Part shown: one piece after another, positions 1 through 5,786 of the stretch
Layout: the number at the start of each line of letters is the position of its first letter
Position numbering within the stretch: position 1 is the first letter of the stretch
The notes under the pieces: model-generated
Database searches by the model: none
Seen by the model: only the letters and a program-made list of their open reading frames with translations
What the model was told of the DNA's origin: nothing
Virus record (IMG/VR): IMGVR_UViG_3300032288_000549
Coordinates: 1 to 23,255 of that record
Strand: one strand, 5' to 3'
Origin: a virus
DNA: 23,255 nucleotides
Made by a program: the position numbers and the translations under genes

Positions 1-617
1 ATGAGCTCAATGATACGGTCCTCATTAGCAATGGGGAGCACTGCTATCTTTTCTGCCTTGTGGTATCCTTTATCCTGGGTAATTCCTTGAAACACCTCGC
101 AGAACTCATTGAGGTAGGCCTCAGGGTCATAGCTTTCAAAGCAAACTCTGCTCACATTGCTATTGGCTACATCAAAATAATCACTTTGGATATATTCCTT
201 GTATGCTTCAAACCTCCGTTTGTGTTCAAACTTGTTACTTTCAGGTGTACGTATAACTACCTTAAGTCCATTTCCTGAGGGTGAAGTGAACATCATGTAC
301 ACATACGGGCATTCCTTGAGCCTGTTCCGTTCAGCTGTCAAAGTTGCTTTGTCAGGGTACTTATCAAAGTCTAGGACACACAATCCTGAGTGTTGGATGA
401 GTCCATCATCCTTGCGTTCAGAGAATGTGCCGTTAAACATGATTGCCATGAGTTGCATCTTGCTTTCACTATCTCCAGCACGCAGTTTCTTAATCTTATT
501 AATCAGCTCGGGGTTACCTTGCTTAATTCTATTGTACACTTCTATTGCCTCAAGTGTGAAAGGTGTTTCTTTGGAGTTAAACAAGCTCCTGAAAACTGAT
601 ATTTTTGGGTTATACAT
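1..617 (-). CDS. Primase/primase-helicase, BT4734-like N-terminal domain (3' end outside window)
   Basis: The frame is open from the ATG at 617 to the left edge without a stop, giving 205 residues of a longer protein. The segment around residues 79-87 (CVLDFDKYP) has the hhhDxD pattern of the archaeo-eukaryotic primase metal site. SPSGNGLKVVI (112-122) is the following conserved strand. VANSNVSRVCFESYDP (150-165) is typical of the BT4734-like/VirE N-terminal domain, which in Bacteroidota phages is usually fused to a VirE-type helicase. The likely role is primer synthesis and possibly unwinding in phage replication. A host-type promoter lies directly upstream, and the box cluster upstream of it may control the gene. 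The family is confident; the helicase part is inferred because it lies outside the window. Confidence 0.8.
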   Translation of the reverse strand, partial: MYNPKISVFRSLFNSKETPFTLEAIEVYNRIKQGNPELINKIKKLRAGDSESKMQLMAIMFNGTFSERKDDGLIQHSGLCVLDFDKYPDKATLTAERNRLKECPYVYMMFTSPSGNGLKVVIRTPESNKFEHKRRFEAYKEYIQSDYFDVANSNVSRVCFESYDPEAYLNEFCEVFQGITQDKGYHKAEKIAVLPIANEDRIIEL

Positions 618-621
618 GTTA

Positions 622-652
622 CAAATATAAATTAATGACGATAAAAAGACAA
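622..652 (-). promoter_or_regulatory. Bacteroidota-type promoter for the primase gene
   Basis: Read on the minus strand, TTG (652-650), a 20-nt spacer and TATATTTG (629-622) match the Bacteroidota housekeeping -33/-7 consensus. The -7 element ends only 4 nt before the ATG at 617, so the transcript should have almost no leader. One copy of the TTATCGTCA box (635-643) lies in the spacer and a second (656-664) abuts the -33 element, so a protein bound there could block or modulate transcription. Confidence 0.65.
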
Positions 653-820
653 TTTATGACGATAAAATAAAAACATCGTCATGGATATAAACCAATGTAG
701 GCTTATGTTTCAGTGATTTCATGACGATATGACGATAAATTTTCCAAAGTACAAAGTTTTTTAGTGGTGTATTTTATAAGGACCCTATATAAGAGAACTG
801 TCACACCGTCATACGGTCAT
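635..820. repeat. Repeated ATGACGATA boxes (TTATCGTCA on the other strand): candidate origin or operator
   Basis: ATGACGATA begins at 635, 656, 721 and 729, the last two in tandem with an 8-nt period and one shared base. An inverted copy, CATCGTCAT, sits at 674-682. Three degenerate 8-nt units (ATGACCGT, ATGACGGT, GTGACAGT on the minus strand) occupy about 797-820. Three copies read TTATCGTCA on the minus strand, close to the DnaA box TTATCCACA. The surrounding 618-780 is very AT-rich. The cluster lies between a DnaA-domain-IV gene and the primase gene, so it could be a replication origin, an operator, or both. No exact copy was seen elsewhere in the window. Confidence 0.65.
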
Positions 821-848
821 AAAAAAGAGGAGCCGAAGCCCCTCCTTA
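820..848 (-). terminator. Rho-independent terminator with UUCG loop
   Basis: On the minus strand a ten-pair stem, AAGGAGGGGC / GCTCCTCTTT (two G-T pairs), is closed by a TTCG tetraloop and runs into six T residues (826-821). It lies 19 nt after the stop of the DnaA-domain-IV gene. It should end the early operon that begins at 3324 and insulate the primase promoter. Confidence 0.85.
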
Positions 849-866
849 GTATTAACCCTTAAAAAA

Positions 867-1319
867 TTATGATAGCTCAAATGTAGTACTAAGTTCGTTC
901 TTAGTCATTCTTTCTTGAAAACTTTTTAACAATTTAATAGGGAAGTTACCTGTGATTGTTACCCTAGTTTCTTCGTCATCTATCGGCATAACATCGACAT
1001 CAAAGATATTAATATCTACTCGTTTTGGCCTGATGAGTTCTGGAATGGGGTGTATCATCTTGATGTAGTTATGGTCTTTTTTATGGTACCAATACTTGTG
1101 TTCCTGTATCCCATGCACTACCGTACTATGATCGCGGTTGAAGTACTGACCAATCATGGTAGTGGTCATGTGCCGGTTCTCATACATAAAGTTGTACAGG
1201 TAGTATCTCTTGCTTACTATCTCCTGCTTTCTGCTAGGAGTGTTCAGCTGATACTTTTGGATGATATCCACTATATCCTCATTCAAGGCTTGGCTCAGTT
1301 TGAATAGTTCCTCATTCAT
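867..1319 (-). CDS. Stand-alone DnaA domain IV-like DNA-binding protein
   Basis: A 150-aa protein. Residues 31-72 resemble the C-terminal DNA-binding domain of DnaA (Bac_DnaA_C). IGQYFNRDHSTVVHG (56-70) matches the DnaA signature motif GRxFGGRDHTTVLHA, with the R-D-H-[ST]-T-V core kept. There is no AAA+ ATPase part, so it cannot melt DNA in the way full DnaA does. The C-terminal 75 residues are unfamiliar. It is the last gene of the early operon, overlaps the previous gene by ATGA, and lies immediately upstream of the TTATCGTCA box cluster. I infer a role as phage replication initiator, initiator recruiter or autoregulator. Confidence 0.75.
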   Translation of the reverse strand: MNEELFKLSQALNEDIVDIIQKYQLNTPSRKQEIVSKRYYLYNFMYENRHMTTTMIGQYFNRDHSTVVHGIQEHKYWYHKKDHNYIKMIHPIPELIRPKRVDINIFDVDVMPIDDEETRVTITGNFPIKLLKSFQERMTKNELSTTFELS

Positions 1320-1504
1320 AGCTCTTGAATTTTATAACCCCATCGCAGGTACTGCTCTAAGGTCTCAGGTTGTTCATTCTCTTTATAAGCGAAGTTGAGC
1401 TGCCATAAAAAGCCTTTCTCATCCATCCCCATGTAGCACCATGTGCCACCCTCTAGCTCTACTTTATCCTCAAGCCACATTCTGTAGTATTTTACGTATT
1501 TCAT
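1316..1504 (-). CDS. Small protein of unknown function (62 aa)
   Basis: Not recognised. It is rich in aromatic residues (several Trp and Tyr) and has no membrane segment. The alternation WCYMGMDEKGFLWQLNF at about 22-38 suggests a small beta-sheet fold. It overlaps both neighbours by 4 nt (ATGA), which supports translation in the early operon. It lies between a winged-helix protein and the DnaA-domain-IV protein, so a regulatory or replication-related role is possible, but nothing in the sequence shows one. Confidence 0.65.
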   Translation of the reverse strand: MKYVKYYRMWLEDKVELEGGTWCYMGMDEKGFLWQLNFAYKENEQPETLEQYLRWGYKIQEL

Positions 1505-1695
1505 TTTTTATCAATAAAGTATTTATAATATATATCTCTTTGCACATTATACTCTAGCTTTTCAAATAGCTTAAGGTACCTGTATGCTGTTCGTTCACTG
1601 GTGCCTAAGTACCTAGCCATCCCCATCACTGTTCTCGGTTTTTCCTGCAGCATAGCTAATAGCCTTAGTACCCTATATATTTTGTGTTGGTTCAT
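1501..1695 (-). CDS. Small winged-helix/HTH DNA-binding protein (64 aa)
   Basis: Residues 3-50 form a helix-turn-helix of the HTH_11/DeoR type. Helix one is KIYRVLRLLAMLQ, then TVMGMARYLGTSERTAYRYLKLFEKL is the turn and recognition helix. The tail after it can form the wing. It is short enough to be only a DNA-binding domain. It overlaps the next gene by ATGA and its ATG shares a base with the stop of the gene before it. It is probably an early regulator of phage transcription. Its binding site is unknown, although the boxes at 635-820 are one candidate. Confidence 0.7.
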   Translation of the reverse strand: MNQHKIYRVLRLLAMLQEKPRTVMGMARYLGTSERTAYRYLKLFEKLEYNVQRDIYYKYFIDKK

Positions 1696-1940
1696 TAGTC
1701 TAATCTTTTAGGGTCATTCACTCCTTTGAACAGGTTGCTTGTAGTAGCTATCATGCCGGTAGCTTTCATGAAGTCAACCTCAGCCTTGGCACTGTTTATC
1801 ACTGAGTTAGATAGGTTAGAAATTGCCTGAGCCTTTTCTACTTCAGTAGATAGTTGTTCAGGTGTTAGCTCATCATCATTTAATCTCTCTAGAGCTGCAA
1901 AGAGGTGATCTCTAAGATCGTTCATTCCGTTTCTTGCCAT
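1695..1940 (-). CDS. Conserved phage protein of unknown function (81 aa)
   Basis: The pattern MARNGMNDLRDHLFAALERL followed by an all-helical segment with INSAKAEVDFMKATG is one I recognise from many phage genomes, where it is annotated only as hypothetical and often sits among early or replication genes. No catalytic motif is seen. The predicted fold is helical and soluble. It overlaps the 3' end of the HNH gene by 29 nt and the next gene by one base, so it is translated as part of the early operon. Confidence 0.7.
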   Translation of the reverse strand: MARNGMNDLRDHLFAALERLNDDELTPEQLSTEVEKAQAISNLSNSVINSAKAEVDFMKATGMIATTSNLFKGVNDPKRLD

Positions 1941-2532
1941 TGTTTATTTGTTTATTAAGTTTACTTTTTAATTTCATGACCTGCTGTAGCTCCATTGGGA
2001 ACCGTTGGATTGTATTCCTAGTCATGTTTTTGTTCATTGGGATGCACTCCAGGTTGCTCAGTTCTAAATTCATGGTGTTACCATCAATGAACCTCACTAT
2101 GTGCTTAGGAGGGATTGGTCCATTAGCCTGTTCCCACATCAACCGGTGCGTTAATACCCATACGCTATCTGCTAATTTTGTGTACTGATACAATCTACCT
2201 GCTGTATCTTTACGGATGCTAGTTGCATTGGCCTCCCTAGTATTGAATGGCTTATTGCCTTTCTTAAACATGGTAGCAGCTGCATTTGTTTGCAGTAGGT
2301 TAGGACATTTCATGCCTTTATTGAATGGCACATGACCTTTATCAAACCTCGTATGCTTACCTGCGTTTAACATTAGGGCCCTGTTTACTGCTTTCTTTGT
2401 CTTAGGGTCTTTCTTGATGCCTCTGTTGTACGTTCTATTGTACACTTGGGATGCAGTCAATCCTAGGTATTCACCTAATATCTTAGCAGGGATGTATGGG
2501 TATAGTATTTTTAGTATCTTATCTTGTCGCAT
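1912..2532 (-). CDS. HNH endonuclease-like protein with NUMOD-type motifs
   Basis: A 206-aa protein. Residues 1-40 form a helix-turn-helix (AKILGEYLGLTASQVYNRTY). Residues 60-98 carry two NUMOD3-like units (FDKGHVPFNKG and FKKGNKPFN). Residues 125-165 form an HNH_3-like core: WVLTHRLMWEQANGPIP, then FIDGNTMN and NLECI. Where most members have two histidines before the aspartate, this one has Arg147-Phe148, so the catalytic general base may be missing or displaced. It could be a homing-type nuclease or a DNA-binding derivative. It lies in the early operon, not next to the terminase, which argues against a role in cos cleavage. Confidence 0.75.
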   Translation of the reverse strand: MRQDKILKILYPYIPAKILGEYLGLTASQVYNRTYNRGIKKDPKTKKAVNRALMLNAGKHTRFDKGHVPFNKGMKCPNLLQTNAAATMFKKGNKPFNTREANATSIRKDTAGRLYQYTKLADSVWVLTHRLMWEQANGPIPPKHIVRFIDGNTMNLELSNLECIPMNKNMTRNTIQRFPMELQQVMKLKSKLNKQINNGKKRNERS

Positions 2533-2672
2533 ACTTTCTCAATTACAAAGTGTCCGTAAACATGAGTTCCTGCTGCCCTGAACTGTTGGAGTTTCCAATG
2601 GCAGAGTGCTTTGGTAGGGAACTCATAGCTTTCTGCGAGCTTGCTTTCATAGAAGTATAATAATCGGTACAT
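2511..2672 (-). CDS. Small protein of unknown function (53 aa), overlaps the HNH gene
   Basis: An ATG at 2672 opens a 53-codon frame, MYRLLYFYESKLAESYEF..., that ends 22 nt inside the HNH gene. Its composition is that of an ordinary folded protein: aromatic and charged residues alternate, with HWKLQQFRAAG near residues 25-35. It overlaps a competing frame (2543-2791) by about 130 nt. The competing frame turns serine-rich and low in complexity exactly where this one starts. I therefore prefer this frame for 2511-2672. The function is unknown. Confidence 0.6.
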   Translation of the reverse strand: MYRLLYFYESKLAESYEFPTKALCHWKLQQFRAAGTHVYGHFVIEKVCDKIRY

Positions 2673-2791
2673 GTGTTCTTACATTTTAAGTATTCTAAAT
2701 ATAGGGAGGTATTAAAGGAGCCTCCCTTATCTCCTGCAAATGACTGCTTGGTCCACCATCTAGCCATCTCGGATATATCTCTATGCATCAT
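2543..2791 (-). CDS. Small protein of unknown function, C-terminus doubtful
   Basis: The ATG at 2791 overlaps the stop of the upstream gene by 11 nt, in the style of this operon; an in-frame ATG at 2812 is also possible. The first 40 residues (HRDISEMARWWTKQSFAGD, then SLYLEYLKC) look like a real amphipathic protein. From about residue 48 the frame becomes serine- and lysine-rich and overlaps the better-looking 53-aa frame at 2511-2672. Either two genes overlap here by about 130 nt, or a frameshift has extended the first beyond its natural end. The function is unknown. Confidence 0.45.
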   Translation of the reverse strand: MMHRDISEMARWWTKQSFAGDKGGSFNTSLYLEYLKCKNTCTDYYTSMKASSQKAMSSLPKHSAIGNSNSSGQQELMFTDTL

Positions 2792-3071
2792 ACCTCCACT
2801 CATCCTCATCAAAATAATTCATAGGGTCCTGCATATCTCTTACAAGGTTGGTATCCTGGATGCACCACATAATCTCTTCCTTGAGTTGGTCAAGTTCGGT
2901 ATCAGTTAGGATGTAGTCAAGCTCCACCTCACCAATCACCTGAGTAGCTAACACATTGCTAATCTCCACCTCATAATCCTCATCGGTTATGTTAGTTATT
3001 TTGAACTCACAGTTACCATGCACATCATCATAGTCAAAATAAGCTACTTCAATTCCTATTGTTACTTGCAT
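2781..3071 (-). CDS. Small acidic protein of unknown function (96 aa)
   Basis: Strongly acidic, with Asp and Glu far outnumbering Lys and Arg, for example FDYDDVHGNCE near residue 12 and FDEDEWRYD at the end. The middle looks beta-rich (YEVEISNVLATQVIGEVELDYIL) and is followed by a helix. Not recognised. Acidic early phage proteins include DNA mimics that block host nucleases or restriction enzymes, but nothing beyond charge and position supports that here. It overlaps the upstream 32-aa ORF by 10 nt. Confidence 0.65.
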   Translation of the reverse strand: MQVTIGIEVAYFDYDDVHGNCEFKITNITDEDYEVEISNVLATQVIGEVELDYILTDTELDQLKEEIMWCIQDTNLVRDMQDPMNYFDEDEWRYDA

Positions 3072-3160
3072 ATCATTAAGATTAAAACATTATACATTGC
3101 TACCATGGTACCCACGACCACAGCAAAGCTTGCTACTACATTCAATAGTTCTTTTTTCAT
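3062..3160 (-). CDS. Tiny membrane peptide (32 aa)
   Basis: The ATG at 3160 overlaps the stop of the 55-aa gene (ATGA-type), and its TAA overlaps the next start by 10 nt. The peptide starts MKKELLN and continues as one hydrophobic segment, VVASFAVVVGTMVAMYNVLIL, then ends ICK. That is a single transmembrane helix with a positive N-terminus. The tight coupling on both sides favours translation. The function is unknown; small early membrane peptides in phages can alter host entry or membrane state. Confidence 0.5.
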   Translation of the reverse strand: MKKELLNVVASFAVVVGTMVAMYNVLILMICK

Positions 3161-3324
3161 CGGTTAGCGTTTAGAATGGTTAAAAAATCTTCGGTGTTAT
3201 CTAATGCTGTCTGAGTCATTTCCTCAGTAGCTTCAACAAGCAGCTGCTCTAGAAATAAAGCAAGTACCTCTGCGTTGTTTTCGTGTGTCTTGATAAAGTC
3301 AAGGGCTCTTTCAAACTGTTTCAT
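3157..3324 (-). CDS. First gene of the early operon, helical 55-aa protein
   Basis: The ATG at 3324 follows a good Bacteroidota promoter, 27 nt downstream of its -7 element. The protein begins MKQFERALDFIKTHENN, continues ALFLEQLLVEATEEM and ends FLTILNANR. It is entirely helical, acidic and without a membrane segment. Its stop overlaps the start of the membrane peptide at 3160. Not recognised. As the first early gene it is a candidate host-takeover or regulatory factor, which is only an inference from position. Confidence 0.6.
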   Translation of the reverse strand: MKQFERALDFIKTHENNAEVLALFLEQLLVEATEEMTQTALDNTEDFLTILNANR

Positions 3325-3351
3325 ATATCATTTTTAAGTGTTAATACCTTA

Positions 3352-3381
3352 CAAAGATACAAATAGTTTCATATATGCAAA
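3352..3381 (-). promoter_or_regulatory. Early operon promoter, Bacteroidota -33/-7 type
   Basis: On the minus strand TTTG (3381-3378), an 18-nt spacer and TATCTTTG (3359-3352) match the Bacteroidota housekeeping consensus well. The spacer contains a perfect palindrome, CATATATG (3370-3377), directly beside the -33 element, a plausible operator. This is the only strong promoter between the exonuclease and the DnaA-domain-IV gene and should drive 3324 to 867. Confidence 0.75.
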
Positions 3382-3474
3382 CAATTTTACATAATTTTCC
3401 ACAAATTTAGAATGAGTCTAAATAAGAATGCAGCCTATAAGCTGAATAATCACCGCAAAAATAAGGCTATAAGC

Positions 3475-4251
3475 TTAAGATATATTTTTCTTACGGGTAT
3501 ATAGGTACTCTTGATACTTAGTAAATACTAGATGATTTACTTTATTGTGTTTCTTGCAGTCACGACATTGTAGCCAATGGTGTACGGTGCCTGAAACAGT
3601 AACTACTTTCTTATTGTACCTGTGATTAGCACCTCCACATTCAGCACATTCGTACTTATCGCCTCCATGCTGCACTGCATAGTTGTGATTAGATAGTGTA
3701 TAGCTATTGAGTTTATCAAATACTGCCTCAAGTACCTCAACATCCATCTTGCAATAGGCCACCATCTTATCTAATGCCTCCTGGTCTTTGCGAAATACTA
3801 TATCTTTCCATAGGTCAAGCCCTCCTGTTTCCATCTTAGCACCTACCTTAAGTAGTTTAGCTATGTAATCTAGTTTATTGCTATTAAAATTAAAGTACTT
3901 TTTAGCCCATTTAAGAGTGTCTATGGTCTTAGGTGATGGCATAAACTGAATGCCATGGAATAAAGCCCTTGTGCGTATCCATTTAAGGTCAAATCTATCA
4001 CCATTGTGAGCCACTATCTCATCTGCTTGAGCTAGGACCTTGACAAACTTTTCAATCATTTGCTTATCACTCTGATTTTTGGACCATGTTAGGCTGTGAA
4101 TTTCATCCTCACCCTCCCATTTGTAGCAGATGCAGATGATTGCACGTTCATGAATGATATCACCCGGGTTAATTGTTAGGTTGTATCCTGTCCTCCAGAA
4201 CACACCGACATTGAAAGAGGTCTCAATGTCATAAAATAGACGTTTTCTCAT
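3475..4251 (-). CDS. DEDDy 3'-5' exonuclease with C-terminal zinc ribbon
   Basis: A 258-aa protein of the ribonuclease H-like exonuclease superfamily (YprB-like). FYDIET gives Asp8 and Glu10 (Exo I), HNGDRFDL gives Asp85 (Exo II), and YCKMD gives Tyr166 and Asp170 (Exo III, DEDDy type), so all catalytic positions are present. Residues 202-232 carry CxxC and CxxC pairs (Cys202, 205, 229, 232) that should bind zinc. It probably acts on phage or host DNA ends during replication or recombination. It overlaps the spanin-like gene by ATGA, so it is transcribed after the lysis genes, an unusual place for a nuclease. Confidence 0.85.
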   Translation of the reverse strand: MRKRLFYDIETSFNVGVFWRTGYNLTINPGDIIHERAIICICYKWEGEDEIHSLTWSKNQSDKQMIEKFVKVLAQADEIVAHNGDRFDLKWIRTRALFHGIQFMPSPKTIDTLKWAKKYFNFNSNKLDYIAKLLKVGAKMETGGLDLWKDIVFRKDQEALDKMVAYCKMDVEVLEAVFDKLNSYTLSNHNYAVQHGGDKYECAECGGANHRYNKKVVTVSGTVHHWLQCRDCKKHNKVNHLVFTKYQEYLYTRKKNIS

Positions 4252-4694
4252 AGCTTAAATAGCAGGGCAATCCTATCTAGTAGCCCCTTTTGAATTAAAA
4301 AACGGAGCAATATCCCTAGAATAAACGCAACAATCATAGGCCACCATAGTATTTTGTACTTTACTACCTCTTTAGCTTGAGCAGTTTTATAGATAGTCTT
4401 ACCTCGTATCCTTTCAACTCTTGTTTTATATCTATACTCAATCCTTGTTTGCCATCTTGTTTTTGGTACGTACACATTATTGAATTGTATCACCGTATCC
4501 TTAGTGGTGTAGAATTTTTCCCATACAATAGTGTCATTGTGAATAACAGGGATGCTGTCAACTGTTGTTATCCGGATGGTATCACTATCCTGCACTACTT
4601 GCAGTCCGTTCTTTAATGCTTTTTTGTAGTGCCATTGAGCACGCTTAGGAGCTGAGCATGATAGCAGGATGAGTATAGGTATTAAATATCTCAT
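4248..4694 (-). CDS. Spanin-like lipoprotein with C-terminal membrane anchor (candidate u-spanin)
   Basis: A 148-aa protein. The N-terminus MRYLIPILILLSC is a lipoprotein signal with a lipobox ending at Cys13. Residues 30-110 are a periplasmic segment rich in beta strands and Thr/Arg. Residues 116-134 (ILWWPMIVAFILGILLRFL) form a transmembrane helix followed by a short basic tail. A lipid anchor at one end and a membrane helix at the other is the layout of unimolecular spanins, which link outer and inner membranes and fuse them at lysis. It directly follows holin and amidase genes, overlapping the amidase by ATGA. No homology to a named spanin was recognised. Confidence 0.7.
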   Translation of the reverse strand: MRYLIPILILLSCSAPKRAQWHYKKALKNGLQVVQDSDTIRITTVDSIPVIHNDTIVWEKFYTTKDTVIQFNNVYVPKTRWQTRIEYRYKTRVERIRGKTIYKTAQAKEVVKYKILWWPMIVAFILGILLRFLIQKGLLDRIALLFKL

Positions 4695-5338
4695 AGGCTT
4701 TGTAACATCTTAATCATTCGGGGGCATGGGTAAATATCAGCCTTATCTTTTCTCACACTGTTGTGCGTGTAGATCCCTTCAGTTCCTTTGAATGCCTCTT
4801 TATCTATGCTAAATATCTCTGACCGGTAAGTCTTAGGAATGTCATAGGTATCACACAGGTACTCCACTAACTGCCGAGTGCTTTCAATTTGTTCATCCGT
4901 ATATTTGTACCAATGGATATTACCCTTGTATGGAGTTTCTAATGTAGTTACCATTGATGGGTCCACTACTCCCTTAACATAATTGTAGTACTTACCATCC
5001 TTTAGCTTTAATGGACCCCAATTGCACACCTCAATACCTATTGAAAGTTTATTTAAGTTTTGATACTTGAGTCCATGAGCTGAGAAATCTTGGCTATCTA
5101 TCCCCAGGTGATAAGCCCAATGCCTAGAGCTGAAGCACTGCACTATTGTACCTCTTTCACCTATTACAAATGCAGTAGCAATCCTGTCTGAGTTACTATT
5201 CCACCAACGTGATACAGCTACAGCATTACCATTGCCTGCAGTATGGTGTAGATAGATTTGTTTTTTCTCAGACTCCTCATGGAAGTACTGAGCATTAGAT
5301 AGGCGTTCCTGTAATATCTTGCTTGTGTCTAATTTCAT
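4691..5338 (-). CDS. Endolysin: N-acetylmuramoyl-L-alanine amidase (Amidase_2)
   Basis: A 215-aa single-domain zinc amidase. IYLHHTAG holds the first zinc histidine (His31 or 32). IGIEVCNWG holds Glu103. YTHNSVRKDKAD gives His192 and Asp201, whose nine-residue spacing fits the AmpD/PGRP-type second and third zinc ligands. It cuts the amide bond between muramic acid and the stem peptide. There is no signal peptide, so release depends on the neighbouring holin. The ATG at 5338 is 44 nt inside the holin gene, the longest overlap in this operon. Confidence 0.9.
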   Translation of the reverse strand: MKLDTSKILQERLSNAQYFHEESEKKQIYLHHTAGNGNAVAVSRWWNSNSDRIATAFVIGERGTIVQCFSSRHWAYHLGIDSQDFSAHGLKYQNLNKLSIGIEVCNWGPLKLKDGKYYNYVKGVVDPSMVTTLETPYKGNIHWYKYTDEQIESTRQLVEYLCDTYDIPKTYRSEIFSIDKEAFKGTEGIYTHNSVRKDKADIYPCPRMIKMLQSL

Positions 5339-5786
5339 CCACCTCTTTTTTAATATCCTTAGCTCTAGCGAAAAGGTTTTTCATAGCCTGCCATAGGTCA
5401 AGGCCTTTCACTGCTTTGTAGTTTTCATTGATACTCATAACCTCGATTGATACCAGGATGAGTGCAAGTACCTTAGTGAGCAGTAACTCTACTGAGAAAA
5501 ACTGCAGGATGATATTGTTAAGTATGAATTGGTCAATCATGTAGAACATGATAACAGTTATCTCATAGAGTAACATCTTGCTAATGATTGCAGATAGGCC
5601 CCTGCTTGTAATTTTAACCTTGTTTTTTACTGACTTCCATACACCTGTGATAGTATCAAGTACGATCACAAAGCCTACCAAAAACAATAAGCCTGAAATA
5701 GGCATTAAGAATGCACCAATGGTAGCTGTAAGCTTCAACCAATTGGCTTTCATTGTGGCTAGTAGTATGGTAAACTGTGACTGCAT
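5295..5786 (-). CDS. Phage holin (Phage_holin_4_1-like)
   Basis: A 163-aa protein with three to four hydrophobic segments: about 20-45 (ATIGAFLMPISGLLFLVGFVI), 68-90 and 98-117. Between the first and second lies VLDTITGVWKSVKNK followed by TSRGL, the cytoplasmic motif typical of this holin family. The C-terminus is charged (RAKDIKKEVDEIRHK) and probably cytoplasmic. It should form the inner-membrane lesions that release the amidase encoded next. Its ATG shares a base with the stop of the connector-like gene. Confidence 0.85.
   Translation of the reverse strand: MQSQFTILLATMKANWLKLTATIGAFLMPISGLLFLVGFVIVLDTITGVWKSVKNKVKITSRGLSAIISKMLLYEITVIMFYMIDQFILNNIILQFFSVELLLTKVLALILVSIEVMSINENYKAVKGLDLWQAMKNLFARAKDIKKEVDEIRHKQDITGTPI

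Noticed and set aside
199-630. Plus-strand ORFs of 72, 143 and 69 codons in the first 630 bases
   Set aside because: They are opposite the primase frame, which has clear family motifs and runs to the edge. The plus-strand products are leucine/serine-rich with no protein-like pattern.
741-757. CCAAAGTACAAAG as another -7 promoter element
   Set aside because: On the minus strand it reads TACTTTG with one base too few between TA and TTTG, and it lies far from any start.
3412-3504. A 30-codon plus-strand ORF between exonuclease and early operon
   Set aside because: Lysine/asparagine-rich, overlaps the exonuclease 3' end in the opposite sense, and has no promoter or coupled neighbour.
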